DNA from: an uncultured Aquimarina sp.
GTDB lineage: Bacteria; Bacteroidota; Bacteroidia; Flavobacteriales; Flavobacteriaceae
Assembly: GCA_947498785.1 (NCBI GenBank)
Contig: CANMLS010000007.1
Coordinates: 95,561-159,560, forward strand
Reading direction: 5' to 3'
DNA length: 64,000 nucleotides
Shown: in pieces, positions 27,139 through 36,567 of the stretch
Layout of the letters: each line of letters begins with the position of its first letter
Numbering within the stretch: the stretch's first letter is position 1
Notes under the pieces: model-generated
What the model saw: the letters and a program-made list of their open reading frames with translations, nothing else
Told to the model about the DNA's origin: nothing
Databases searched by the model: none
Program-made: the position numbers and the translations under genes

Positions 27139-28177
27139 TTATACTTTTTCTTTTAGGATCATCATGAATCGCTCCTTTCTTTTCCTGCAATGGTATTGGA
27201 GTTTGATTTCTAATTGTTGCTAAAACCTCAGCTATAATTGAGATTGCAATTTCTTGTGGTGTTTCTGCTCCTAGATTTAGACCAGCAGGTCCATGGATTG
27301 AATCTAGAAACTCATCAGATACTTCTGGAAAGTATTCTATAAATGCAGAAAGTAATTTCTCCCGTCGTCTTGCTGGCCCAAGTAATCCTATATATATTGG
27401 TTGAGTATTCTTTATAGCTTGAAGATATAACAAATCTTTAGCAAAATTATGAGACATTAAAACGATAGCTGTTTGATTATCTATATCATCAAGAGACAAC
27501 TCTTCTGGTGTAGCGTTAATTACTCGTGTTACACCAGGAAAATCCTCAATACTCTTAGGGTACTGTGGTGAGGCTATAATCTCAACCTCCCACCCTGTCA
27601 TTGAAGCTAGCTGACCTAATTTAATGGCATCATGTTCTGTACCAATGATTATTAATCTGAAACATGGCAGTATTTCTCTTTGAAAAAAGTCAAAAGATGT
27701 ACTTATTCTTGTATTTACTTGATTTGAAAAAACAAAATTTTGATTCCCTTCAAACAAAACAACAGATCCCATCATAGAGAGATTTTGTTCTTTTTTTGAA
27801 TACAATGATTTTATTTCAAAAGGTATTCTGGATTTTAAATTTTCTAAAATGGCCTCTATACCAGAATTAGTCATCTCAAAACGTTCTATTAAAATATACA
27901 ATAGACCTTCACATCCTAAACGATATTTTCCATCATAAGTCATTACTTTGGGGAGTCCTGTTTCAAATACAGATTGTGCTTGTCGCAATACTTCTTTCTC
28001 CACGCACCCACCACTTACTGCTCCAGTCATTTTTCCGTTTTCGAGTATAAGCATCCCTACTCCTGGTCTTCTGTACGAAGAACCTTCTACATCAACTACA
28101 GTTGCCATAACAGCAGGAATTCCCTGCTGTCTGGCTTTATAGTAGCATTCAATTATTTCTTTAAATTCGTGTGTCAT
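27116..28177 (-). CDS. XdhC/CoxI family protein
   Basis: This 353-residue factor matures molybdenum hydroxylases by binding the cofactor, sulfurating it and inserting it into the large subunit. The N-terminal XdhC_CoxI domain includes MATVVDVEGSSYRRPGVGML and GAVSGGCVEKEVLRQA. The C-terminal Rossmann-like domain ends GPAGLNLGAETPQEIAISI. Both parts are complete. It lies 7 nt after the molybdopterin subunit gene and overlaps the MobA-like gene, so the four genes form one cassette. Confidence 0.9.
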   Translation of the reverse strand: MTHEFKEIIECYYKARQQGIPAVMATVVDVEGSSYRRPGVGMLILENGKMTGAVSGGCVEKEVLRQAQSVFETGLPKVMTYDGKYRLGCEGLLYILIERFEMTNSGIEAILENLKSRIPFEIKSLYSKKEQNLSMMGSVVLFEGNQNFVFSNQVNTRISTSFDFFQREILPCFRLIIIGTEHDAIKLGQLASMTGWEVEIIASPQYPKSIEDFPGVTRVINATPEELSLDDIDNQTAIVLMSHNFAKDLLYLQAIKNTQPIYIGLLGPARRREKLLSAFIEYFPEVSDEFLDSIHGPAGLNLGAETPQEIAISIIAEVLATIRNQTPIPLQEKKGAIHDDPKRKSINVTSTQT

Positions 28178-28184
28178 AAAAATA

Positions 28185-30338
28185 CTATCCCAAAGGAGCT
28201 TTGGTATTCATATACTTAATAAATGGTTGCTTATATAATCGTATTCCTTTAGCTGCTTTTATTGCATTCGCAACTGCTGCTCCTGCTGGAGGTAATGTAG
28301 GTTCTCCCAATCCTGTTGGTGCAATATCATTTTCTATAAAATGAGTTTCAACGACTGGAGTTTCATTAATACGTATTAAACGGTATGTATTAAAGTTTTT
28401 ATCCTGAGGAGTTCCGTCTTTGAAAGTAAAGTCTCCATACATAGCATGACCAACTCCATCAATTACCCCTCCTTCTATTTGATTTTTGGCTCCAAGGGGG
28501 TTAACCACAATACCACAATCCACAACGCAAGTAACTTTCTTTACTACTGGGATATCGTTATCCAGTACTACATCTGCTACTTCTGCCACATGTGTATTAT
28601 GACAATAATATGCACTAAACCCCTGATAAACACCTTCTTTTTTAGTATTCCATCCCGATTTATCTACAGCTACTTTAATTACATTTTCTAATCGTTCTGG
28701 AGAATACTGGATCCTCTCATCTGTTGTTCCTTTTACTTTTTGCAGTAAATCTAAGCGAAGTTGAATACGATCAACTTCTAATACCTCTGCCAATTCATCA
28801 AAAAAACTTTGCTCTGCAAAAGATAAAAAGTTAGTATACGGTGCGCGCCACGCTCCTGTAGTAATTTTACTTTCATAATTTGCTACATCTACCTGATAAT
28901 TCTCAACAGCTCCAGCTGGAAAAAAATTAGGTATCAATCCATACATATTTGAATTAACAGAAGCTTCTTTAAGATGATAACCTGTAATTTTACTATCCTT
29001 AACCGATGCACTTATTTTATACTTTATTGCAGGTCTATAAGTTCCTGCCAACATATCATCTTCTCTAGAATATATTAATTTGATAGGTTTTTGGGAAATT
29101 TTGGATATTTCTGCTGCTTCCAGAACAAAATCACGATATAATCTTCTACCAAAACCACCTCCCATTCTAGTCATTTCTACAGAAACATCTTCTACATCTC
29201 GTTCTAATAAATCTGCAACTATTTTTGCTGTTTTTGCAGGAGTTTGTATTGGTCCTACCAATCGAACTTTCTCTGGAGTAACATCTGCAAAGAAATTCAT
29301 AGGTTCCATACAATTATGCGGCAAAAACGGAGATTCATAAGTTCTTTCAATTACTTGATCCGCTTCTGCAAATGCTTTTTTTACATCTCCATCTGCTCGT
29401 AACGTATTAAATTCAGAACCTTCTAACAGATCTTTTAGTATTTTATCATGTTCTTCTGTGCTTTCTAATTTTGAATCAGATGTCCAATTTGCATCTAAAG
29501 CCTTTTTCCCTTTCATTGCTGCCCATGTACTAGATGCCAAAACAGCAACTTTATCTCCAAATTTAACAACATCCTTTACTCCAGATACTACTTTGGTATT
29601 AGTATCATCAAAATCTACAAGTTTTTGACCAAAAGAAGGAGGTCTTAATACAGAAGCATATACCATTCCTTCTTCCTTATAGTCCAATCCATAAAGTGGT
29701 TTTCCTGTAGTAATTTTATCAATATCTACATTAGGAATATCTTTTCCTATTACATTAAAATTCTTAGGGTCTTTTAGTGTAACATTTTCTGGTACTTCAA
29801 GCGTAGCTGCAACTTTTACTACTTCTCCATACCCTAGTTTATCACCATTTGCATTACTAATTACTCCATTTTCTGTTTTACATTCTGATGCATTAACTCC
29901 CCATTGAGTTGCGGCCGCATTAATTAACATCTGTCTTGCCGTTGCTCCAGTCTGGCGCAATGGCTCCCAACCATGTCGTATGGATTGACTTCCTCCAGCA
30001 ACTTGTCGTGTAAAGTTTTTGGTATCCAAAGCCCCTTGTTCAACATGAACATTCTCCCAAGAAACATCCAACTCTTCTGCTATAAGCATTGGCATAGATG
30101 TTTTAACTCCTTGTCCAATCTCTGGATTAGGGGAAAAGATAGTCACCATACCATTATCAGCAATTTTAATAAAGGCATTAAAATCATTAAAATTCAACTG
30201 AGAAATATCTACAGGTGGTGTTACTTCGGATTTACATGATTGAAATAAATTAAACCCAATTAACATTCCACCTCCAGCCAATGCTGAAGTTTTTATAAAA
30301 GACCTTCTACTAAAGGAAGGTGATATATTATTTTTCAT
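28185..30338 (-). CDS. Molybdopterin-binding oxidoreductase subunit (isoquinoline 1-oxidoreductase beta type)
   Basis: This 717-residue large subunit of a xanthine-oxidase-family molybdenum hydroxylase oxidises an aldehyde or N-heterocycle. A twin-arginine signal is visible (SRRSFIKTSALAGGGMLIG, residues 10-28), so the folded enzyme is exported to the periplasm. Near the C-terminus TGLGEPTLPPAGAAVANAI contains the conserved active-site Glu. The protein is of the single-chain IorB type, with two domains that bind the dinucleotide cofactor. It lacks a FAD subunit, so electrons probably pass to a cytochrome. The physiological substrate is unknown. Confidence 0.9.
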   Translation of the reverse strand: MKNNISPSFSRRSFIKTSALAGGGMLIGFNLFQSCKSEVTPPVDISQLNFNDFNAFIKIADNGMVTIFSPNPEIGQGVKTSMPMLIAEELDVSWENVHVEQGALDTKNFTRQVAGGSQSIRHGWEPLRQTGATARQMLINAAATQWGVNASECKTENGVISNANGDKLGYGEVVKVAATLEVPENVTLKDPKNFNVIGKDIPNVDIDKITTGKPLYGLDYKEEGMVYASVLRPPSFGQKLVDFDDTNTKVVSGVKDVVKFGDKVAVLASSTWAAMKGKKALDANWTSDSKLESTEEHDKILKDLLEGSEFNTLRADGDVKKAFAEADQVIERTYESPFLPHNCMEPMNFFADVTPEKVRLVGPIQTPAKTAKIVADLLERDVEDVSVEMTRMGGGFGRRLYRDFVLEAAEISKISQKPIKLIYSREDDMLAGTYRPAIKYKISASVKDSKITGYHLKEASVNSNMYGLIPNFFPAGAVENYQVDVANYESKITTGAWRAPYTNFLSFAEQSFFDELAEVLEVDRIQLRLDLLQKVKGTTDERIQYSPERLENVIKVAVDKSGWNTKKEGVYQGFSAYYCHNTHVAEVADVVLDNDIPVVKKVTCVVDCGIVVNPLGAKNQIEGGVIDGVGHAMYGDFTFKDGTPQDKNFNTYRLIRINETPVVETHFIENDIAPTGLGEPTLPPAGAAVANAIKAAKGIRLYKQPFIKYMNTKAPLG

Positions 30339-30358
30339 TTTATGACGATTTAAATGGG

Positions 30359-30820
30359 TTAACTCAATTTACTAGCAGCTACCTCTACGGCTTTTTCAAT
30401 TCTATTATATGATGCGCATCTACAGATATTACCACTCATAGCATCTCTGATTTCAGATTTATTTGGATTAGAATTCTGAGTAAGAAAAGCTGCCGCCGAC
30501 ATCATTTGTCCTGCCTGACAGTAGCCGCATTGTGGAACATCAACTTCTTTCCATGCCTGTTGTACAGGATGAGAAGCATCATCAGATAACCCTTCAATTG
30601 TAGTAATTTCCATATCTTCAATCATAGAAACCTGAAGTAAACAACTTCTTGTAGCAGACCCATCCACATGTATGGTACATGCACCACATTGGCCAATACC
30701 ACAGCCAAATTTGGTTCCTACCATATCCAGATGATCTCTTAACACCCATAAAAGAGGTGTATCTTGATCCGCCTCTACAGTATGAGACTGACCATTTACT
30801 TTTAAATTATAAACTGGCAT
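30359..30820 (-). CDS. (2Fe-2S) subunit of molybdenum hydroxylase (isoquinoline 1-oxidoreductase alpha type)
   Basis: This 153-residue small subunit carries two 2Fe-2S clusters that move electrons from the molybdenum centre. The plant-ferredoxin cluster uses Cys40, Cys45, Cys48 and Cys60 (FGCGIGQCGACTIHVDG). The second, helical cluster uses CGYCQAGQMM and GNICRCASY. It has no signal peptide, so it is exported with the twin-arginine large subunit as a complex. It is the first gene of the cassette, 20 nt before the large subunit. Confidence 0.93.
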   Translation of the reverse strand: MPVYNLKVNGQSHTVEADQDTPLLWVLRDHLDMVGTKFGCGIGQCGACTIHVDGSATRSCLLQVSMIEDMEITTIEGLSDDASHPVQQAWKEVDVPQCGYCQAGQMMSAAAFLTQNSNPNKSEIRDAMSGNICRCASYNRIEKAVEVAASKLS

Positions 30821-31092
30821 GAGTTTAAGTTTTAGGATTTGTGTTTAACTAGTCTAAATAAAGCAATAACATATGAATTGCTCCGGAAAATACTAAAAAT
30901 TAACTTTAACGAAATCAACTTTAACAGACCTTTATATTAAAAAACTTAAAGTTTTGCTTCTTATCTTCCAGAAAATAATCACGTCTTTTTCATCATAATT
31001 TATACTCAACATATCTACGCAACTCTAAAAACTTTGAAGGACTTGTTTAAAAATCCTTTAATAATTCCGAAATTTGTATAAAATTTTTTGAT

Positions 31093-31650
31093 TTGACTAA
31101 AAAAAGAATTGTAATCACAGGAGGACCTGGCACAGGTAAGACTTCTGTTATTGTTAAACTAGAGGAAGCTAATTATTTTTGTTTTCATGAAGTTATACGA
31201 GCAATGACTCAGGAAGCAAAAGAAAATGATCAATCTGCTATCTTTGCTTCAAACCCTATTGTATCTGTTTCTGATCCTTACGAGTTTAATTTACAAATTC
31301 TTAATGGTAGAATTCAGCAATTCTTAGATGCTACATCAAAAAAAAATGATATTTTGTTTTATGATAGAGGAATACCTGATGTTTTGGCTTATATGGATTA
31401 TTTTGATCAGCCCTATAACAATGATTTTTTTAATGTATGCAAACAACATATGTATGATATCATTTTTATGCTACCGCCGTGGAAAAAAATCTACATCTCT
31501 GATAACGAACGATATGAAAGTTATGAGCAAGCCCAAGAAATTCATCATCACTTGAAAAATATTTACAATCGATTAGGGTATGATTGTGTCGAGGTTCCTT
31601 TTGGCAGTGTTAAAGAACGTTTAGATTTCATTCTCAAAAACAGTATATAG
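31093..31650 (+). CDS. AAA-family ATPase (AAA_28 type), TTG start
   Basis: This 185-residue P-loop NTPase has the Walker A motif at residues 8-16 (TGGPGTGKTS). The later DILFYDRGIPDVLAYMDYF resembles the Walker B/lid region of kinase-like AAA_28 proteins. It may be a nucleoside or metabolite kinase of the NadR-like or Bacteroidota AAA_28 class; the substrate is unknown. The only start that preserves the first strand is TTG at 31093 (TKKRIVITGG). The recQ gene begins 1 nt after the stop. Confidence 0.82.
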   Translation: MTKKRIVITGGPGTGKTSVIVKLEEANYFCFHEVIRAMTQEAKENDQSAIFASNPIVSVSDPYEFNLQILNGRIQQFLDATSKKNDILFYDRGIPDVLAYMDYFDQPYNNDFFNVCKQHMYDIIFMLPPWKKIYISDNERYESYEQAQEIHHHLKNIYNRLGYDCVEVPFGSVKERLDFILKNSI

Positions 31651-31651
31651 G

Positions 31652-33553
31652 TTGGTAAAATCTCCTCTTCAAATATTACAACAATACTGGAATTATGACA
31701 CTTTTAAGCCTCTCCAGGAAAACATTATAAGTTCTGTACTTGAGGGAAATGACACGTTTGCTTTATTACCAACCGGAGGTGGAAAATCTATTTGTTTTCA
31801 AATACCTGCTATGCTGAAAGAAGGTATCTGTATCGTAATTTCTCCTTTAATTGCATTGATGCAAGATCAGGTGCAACATCTTCAAAAAAAAGGTATAAAA
31901 GCAATAGCATTGACTAGTGGAATTAAATATACTGAACTTGACACTTTACTAGATAATTGTATTTATGGTAATTATAAATTTTTATATCTATCCCCTGAGC
32001 GCCTTCAACAGGATATCGTTCAGGAACGATTAAAACAAATGAATATCAATCTTATTGCAGTAGATGAAGCGCATTGTATATCTCAATGGGGAAATGATTT
32101 TAGACCTTCTTACAAAAAAATAGAAATCCTTAGAACAATTCATCCTGCGGTTCCTATGATAGCATTAACAGCTTCTGCCACTGTGAAAGTCGTTGATGAT
32201 ATCATTACTTCTCTAGACCTTTTTCAACCCAAAACATTTAAACAATCTTTTTTTAGATCAAATCTAGCATATAAGGTTGAACATGTTTTAGACAAGAATT
32301 ACAAACTCATTCAAATTCTTAAAAAATATCAAGGGACATCTATAGTATATGTGAGAAATCGAAAATCTGCAATTGAGATCAGTGATTTTCTTAACACAAG
32401 TGGTTTTTCTTCTACATATTATCATGGCGGTGTAGATGCCGCTGAGAAAACAAAACGCTTTAATCAATGGTTGAATGAAGAAATTAGAGTAATGGTTGCT
32501 ACAAATGCATTTGGTATGGGAATTGATAAACCAAACGTGCGGACCGTAATTCATTATACCGTTCCGGAAAGTATTGAAAGTTATTTTCAAGAAGCTGGAA
32601 GAGCCGGGCGTGATGGGTTACCCTCATCAGCTTTTCTTTTAAAAAATGAAAATGACAATCATCGTTTACACAATCAATTTATTAAAATATTACCCGATGT
32701 CAATGCTATTAAGCATATCTATCGAAAACTCTGTAGTTATTTCCGAATTCCTTATGGAGAAGGAGAGCAGACTGTTTATGATTTTGATTTTAACACATTC
32801 TGCAAAACCTACGAACTTCATACATTAATCACTTACAACGCATTACAGTTTTTAGACCGTTGTGGAGTAATAAGGTTTATACAACGATTTACCAAAAAAA
32901 GTAGTATACATATTCTTTCTACTGGTAATCACCTTTTGGATTTTTTAAACAGCAATACAGAATATGAATATATTACCAAAGCTATCTTGAGAACATATAG
33001 CGGTATTTTTGATGAGGAAGTAGCAATAAACATACCGCTAATTTCTTCAAAAGTAAACACATCAGAAACAAAAGTTATAGATACTCTAAATAAACTAAAA
33101 GATGCTGAATTGATTGAGTTTACCTATACTCTTTCTGATTCAGAAATTATTTTTTTAGTCCCTAGAGAAGATGATCGTACAATCAATAAAGTAAGTAAAC
33201 ATCTTATAGAACAAAATACTTCTAAAATTCAGAAGGTAAAAGCTATATTAAAATTCACAGAAAACAAGACCAAATGTAGTAGCAGACTATTATTAAGCTA
33301 CTTTGGAGAAGAAAACACTAGTGATTGTGGTTTATGTAATTTCTGTACAAATAAGAAAAATAATACTTCATCTATAGATTCAAAAAAAATACAGGATGAT
33401 ATTATTCAGCTTTTACAAGGAAAAGACTTATCTTCTAGAGATTTGATATCTCAATTAACTTATCCCGAAAAACTAACTTTACAGATATTAAGGGAAATGA
33501 ATGAACACAGGATTATAAAGATCAATCACGATAACAACTATCAATTAGCATAA
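31652..33553 (+). CDS. recQ: ATP-dependent DNA helicase RecQ
   Basis: This 3'-to-5' helicase of the recombination-repair and replication-restart pathways has 633 residues. Walker A is LLPTGGGKS (Lys45). The DEAH box is VDEAHCISQWG, and the arginine-finger motif is in QEAGRAGRDGLPS. The zinc-binding cysteines lie in KCSSRLLLSYFG and SDCGLCNFC. A C-terminal winged helix is present but the HRDC domain seems absent, as in many Bacteroidota RecQ proteins of this size. It starts with TTG (MVKSPLQIL), right after the AAA ATPase gene, and fmt follows after 4 nt. Confidence 0.93.
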   Translation: MVKSPLQILQQYWNYDTFKPLQENIISSVLEGNDTFALLPTGGGKSICFQIPAMLKEGICIVISPLIALMQDQVQHLQKKGIKAIALTSGIKYTELDTLLDNCIYGNYKFLYLSPERLQQDIVQERLKQMNINLIAVDEAHCISQWGNDFRPSYKKIEILRTIHPAVPMIALTASATVKVVDDIITSLDLFQPKTFKQSFFRSNLAYKVEHVLDKNYKLIQILKKYQGTSIVYVRNRKSAIEISDFLNTSGFSSTYYHGGVDAAEKTKRFNQWLNEEIRVMVATNAFGMGIDKPNVRTVIHYTVPESIESYFQEAGRAGRDGLPSSAFLLKNENDNHRLHNQFIKILPDVNAIKHIYRKLCSYFRIPYGEGEQTVYDFDFNTFCKTYELHTLITYNALQFLDRCGVIRFIQRFTKKSSIHILSTGNHLLDFLNSNTEYEYITKAILRTYSGIFDEEVAINIPLISSKVNTSETKVIDTLNKLKDAELIEFTYTLSDSEIIFLVPREDDRTINKVSKHLIEQNTSKIQKVKAILKFTENKTKCSSRLLLSYFGEENTSDCGLCNFCTNKKNNTSSIDSKKIQDDIIQLLQGKDLSSRDLISQLTYPEKLTLQILREMNEHRIIKINHDNNYQLA

Positions 33554-33557
33554 AACA

Positions 33558-34505
33558 ATGAGAAACTTACGAATCCTATTTATGGGAACACCAGATTTTG
33601 CCGTTGAAACCTTAAAAACTATTATAGAAAACAATTATGATGTTGTTGGAGTTATTACTGCTCCTGATAGGCCTGCTGGAAGAGGAAGAAAACTCAAAGC
33701 TTCGGCTGTGAAAGAATATGCTATATCCAAAAATTTAAAAATATTACAACCGACAAATCTAAAGGATGAACATTTTATTGAAGAATTAAAATCATTACAT
33801 GCTAATTTAAATATAGTTGTAGCTTTTAGAATGCTCCCTAAAGTTGTATGGAGTATGCCTGAGTATGGTACTTTTAACTTACACGCATCACTTCTTCCTG
33901 ATTATAGAGGAGCAGCTCCGATTAATTGGGCAATTATTAATGGTGAGAAAAAAACTGGAATAACTACTTTTTTTATTGATGAGAAAATAGATACTGGACA
34001 CGTTATTTTTCAAGAAGAAATAACAATAAAAAATGATGATTCTGCTGGTTCTCTGCACGATAAGTTAATGGTTAAAGGAGCAGAACTAGTATTAACTACT
34101 GTAAAATCTATAGAAAATAATTCAGTAGTTGTTAAACCACAACCAAAAGACAAGGATTTTAAAACAGCTTATAAGTTAAATCGAGAGAACACAAAAATTA
34201 ACTGGAAAAAGGATCTGTACACAATTAACAACCATATTAGAGGACTAAGCCCCTATCCTACTGCTTGGTGTGAGCTGTATAACAAAGGTGTTACTGAAAA
34301 CATAAAGATATATGATACAATACCTGTAGAAGAAGTTCATAACAATGATATTGGAAAGATAATAATAGAAGATTCTATCATTAAAATATCGGTAAAAGGT
34401 GGATACATTATTGTGAATAAACTTCAATTACCTGGTAAGAAGGCAATGGAATCCAATGCTCTCTTAAATGGTTATGTATTCTATCGAGATGCCAAAATGT
34501 GCTAG
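33558..34505 (+). CDS. fmt: Methionyl-tRNA formyltransferase
   Basis: This enzyme formylates initiator Met-tRNA using 10-formyltetrahydrofolate. The 315-residue protein has the formyltransferase core FMGTPDFAVETLKTIIEN (residues 7-24), VITAPDRPAGRGRKLK, and the catalytic HASLLPDYRGAAPINWAI region with the conserved Asn, His and Asp residues. The C-terminal OB-like domain follows. The length is normal. It ends the AAA ATPase-recQ-fmt run. Confidence 0.95.
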   Translation: MRNLRILFMGTPDFAVETLKTIIENNYDVVGVITAPDRPAGRGRKLKASAVKEYAISKNLKILQPTNLKDEHFIEELKSLHANLNIVVAFRMLPKVVWSMPEYGTFNLHASLLPDYRGAAPINWAIINGEKKTGITTFFIDEKIDTGHVIFQEEITIKNDDSAGSLHDKLMVKGAELVLTTVKSIENNSVVVKPQPKDKDFKTAYKLNRENTKINWKKDLYTINNHIRGLSPYPTAWCELYNKGVTENIKIYDTIPVEEVHNNDIGKIIIEDSIIKISVKGGYIIVNKLQLPGKKAMESNALLNGYVFYRDAKMC

Positions 34506-34607
34506 AGCCTAAGTATAGTAAGGGTTTGAAAAATCATATAAAACAACATTGTTTATTAACAATCCCCCTTAGTTATCAACAAATCCCTGTATTTACTGGG
34601 CTAATCC

Positions 34608-34637
34608 TTGCACGAATCATAAATCCGTATAAATTTG
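34608..34637 (+). promoter_or_regulatory. HU gene promoter (TTG-N19-TAAATTTG)
   Basis: TTG at 34608-34610 and TAAATTTG at 34630-34637 are separated by exactly 19 nt, a full match to the Bacteroidota promoter consensus. It drives the HU gene, whose ATG lies 58 nt beyond the -7 element. Confidence 0.75.
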
Positions 34638-34694
34638 TAAAGCGTTTAACATAAAAAGATTGGTTTAACCAACAATTAATTTAAAAACAGAATT

Positions 34695-34967
34695 ATGAAC
34701 AAAACAGAATTAATCGATGCAATGGCAGCTGACGCTGGAATCACTAAAGCAGCGGCTAAAAAAGCCTTAGAATCTTTCTTAGGAAACGTTGAAGGTACTC
34801 TAAAAAAAGGAGGACGTGTTTCTTTAGTTGGATTTGGATCTTGGTCAGTTTCTAAAAGAGCTGCAAGAGAAGGTAGAAACCCTCAAACTGGTAAAACTAT
34901 CAAAATCGCTGCTAAAAACGTTGTGAAGTTTAAGGCTGGTGCTGATTTATCAAGTTCAGTTAACTAA
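34695..34967 (+). CDS. HU family DNA-binding protein
   Basis: This 90-residue histone-like protein binds and bends DNA as a dimer and organises the nucleoid. The conserved arm region is VSLVGFGSWSVSKRAAREGR and NPQTGKTIKI, including the Pro that intercalates at bends. The length is typical. It is monocistronic with its own strong promoter and terminator, and its GC-richer codons suggest high expression. Confidence 0.96.
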   Translation: MNKTELIDAMAADAGITKAAAKKALESFLGNVEGTLKKGGRVSLVGFGSWSVSKRAAREGRNPQTGKTIKIAAKNVVKFKAGADLSSSVN

Positions 34968-34990
34968 TCATTTCTTTTTGATATTAATTA

Positions 34991-35017
34991 AAAGCTCCCT
35001 AATGGGAGCTTTTTTTA
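34991..35017 (+). terminator. Rho-independent terminator of the HU gene
   Basis: AAAGCTCCC pairs with GGGAGCTTT across TAAT, followed by a run of T. It ends the HU transcript. Confidence 0.9.
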
Positions 35018-35098
35018 TGATTTTTTTAGCAAAAAAGACTGAACTACTTTGATTATTAGAAATAATTATTTAGCTTTAATATAAAGAAAATCTATTGT

Positions 35099-35659
35099 AT
35101 GATATCACTTCAACCTTCTAAAGGACATTTATTAATTGCAGAACCTTCTATTATTGGAGATGTTTCTTTTAATCGTTCAGTGGTACTTTTAGCAGATCAT
35201 GGTGAGCAAGGATCAATTGGTTTTATAATGAATAAACCTCTTGATTATTTACTTGCTGATTTGGTTCCAGAAATTGAAGTTGATTTCAAAATCTATAATG
35301 GTGGTCCGGTAGAACAAGATAATCTTTATTTTATTCATAAAATCCCTGACTTAATCCCAAATAGCGTTGAGATCTCGTGTGGTATTTATTGGGGAGGAGA
35401 TTTTACCATTGTATCCGAGCTTATAGCCAGAGATCAAATCACTCCTAACGAGATTCGATTTTTTCTAGGATATTCTGGTTGGGATTCTAAACAACTTAAC
35501 CAAGAGCTTGAAGCTAATTCATGGGTAATAGTTGAGAATAGTTATCAGAAAAATATTTTTGGAAAATCATATGATACTTTCTGGAAAGAAAAAATGATTG
35601 AACTCGGAGGAGAATATATGCTTTGGTCTAATGCTCCTGAGAACCCTACTTATAATTAA
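35099..35659 (+). CDS. YqgE/AlgH family protein
   Basis: This 186-residue soluble protein has the AlgH fold. It opens with SKGHLLIAEPSIIGDVSFNR and contains VVLLADHGEQGSIGFIMNKP, IYNGGPVEQDNLYFIHK and IRFFLGYSGWDSKQLNQEL, which are the family signatures. AlgH was linked to alginate regulation in Pseudomonas, but its general role is unsettled. The gene is convergent with the aminotransferase gene, their ends overlapping by 4 nt. Confidence 0.92.
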   Translation: MISLQPSKGHLLIAEPSIIGDVSFNRSVVLLADHGEQGSIGFIMNKPLDYLLADLVPEIEVDFKIYNGGPVEQDNLYFIHKIPDLIPNSVEISCGIYWGGDFTIVSELIARDQITPNEIRFFLGYSGWDSKQLNQELEANSWVIVENSYQKNIFGKSYDTFWKEKMIELGGEYMLWSNAPENPTYN

Positions 35660-36504
35660 TCTCCCAATCTGATTCTTGTATTTAAGACTCCCAGTAACCT
35701 TTTACTTGTTTTTGAATTATATTCTTTTTTTCTAAATTTTGTTACTGGTATAATCCCAGCAATCACATTAGTAATGAATAGTTCATCAGCTTTTTGAAGT
35801 TCAAAAGGCGAAATAGAACCTTCTTCCACAGTATATTCTGGTAATTTTTCAAGAATACGTATTAATTGAGTTCTAAGAACTCCTCTTAAGCAACCATCAG
35901 ATAAAGGAGGCGTCTTTATTACATCTCCCTTTATCAAAAACAAATTTCCATTTAAAGCTTCAATAATCATTTTATTAGAATTTATTAATAAACAATTATC
36001 AAAACTGTTCTCTTCTGCAAAAATTCCTCCAAGTATATTAATTAATTTATTATTTGACTTTAAGGTTGATAGGAGATCTGTAGCTACGTAATGATCTTTA
36101 AAAAGTGTAACTTCATATATTTGGTCAGCTATAGTATAAAAACTTGATTTTAATTTAGCTACAGAAATATTATATTCTATCTCATTGGACGCTGGAGTAT
36201 ATAATCCTCCAGAAATTCTATTTACGATAAGTTTTACTCTGACCGAAGAATTCATTAATTCATTTTTTTCAATCAGATTCATAATTTCTTTTTCCAGAAA
36301 TTCTGGAGTAAATCCCATCGGTATTTGCATTCTTAAGATCCGCATCGAAGCCATTAATCTAAAATAATGATCTTCCCAAAACAATATTGTTCCAGAATTA
36401 ACCCTAATGGTTTCGAATAAGGCATCTCCATATGCATACCCTCTATTGTTCAAAGCCAATATGGCTTTATCATCTTCAACCAGTTTTCCGTCTATATTAA
36501 CCAT
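35656..36504 (-). CDS. Aminotransferase class IV (PabC/IlvE/DAAT-like)
   Basis: This 282-residue PLP-dependent enzyme belongs to fold type IV. The PLP-binding lysine is probably Lys149 in LLSTLKSNNKLINI. The segment NRGYAYGDALFETIRV (residues 20-35) is typical of aminodeoxychorismate lyase and D-amino-acid transaminase. Substrate specificity (4-amino-4-deoxychorismate lyase, branched-chain or D-alanine) cannot be settled by sequence. A hairpin with a T run ends exactly at the start codon. Confidence 0.88.
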   Translation of the reverse strand: MVNIDGKLVEDDKAILALNNRGYAYGDALFETIRVNSGTILFWEDHYFRLMASMRILRMQIPMGFTPEFLEKEIMNLIEKNELMNSSVRVKLIVNRISGGLYTPASNEIEYNISVAKLKSSFYTIADQIYEVTLFKDHYVATDLLSTLKSNNKLINILGGIFAEENSFDNCLLINSNKMIIEALNGNLFLIKGDVIKTPPLSDGCLRGVLRTQLIRILEKLPEYTVEEGSISPFELQKADELFITNVIAGIIPVTKFRKKEYNSKTSKRLLGVLNTRIRLGD

Positions 36505-36537
36505 AAAAAAAGTCCCATAAATTTGATGTTTTATGGG
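36505..36537 (-). terminator. Hairpin with T run immediately before the aminotransferase ATG
   Basis: Read on the minus strand, CCCATAAA (36537-36530) pairs with TTTATGGG (36521-36514), and seven T follow (36511-36505) directly before the ATG at 36504. It has the form of an intrinsic terminator for the START-like gene and could act as an attenuator of the aminotransferase gene. Confidence 0.65.
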
Positions 36538-36567
36538 TGTATAAAATTTATATTATAAAATGAAGAT

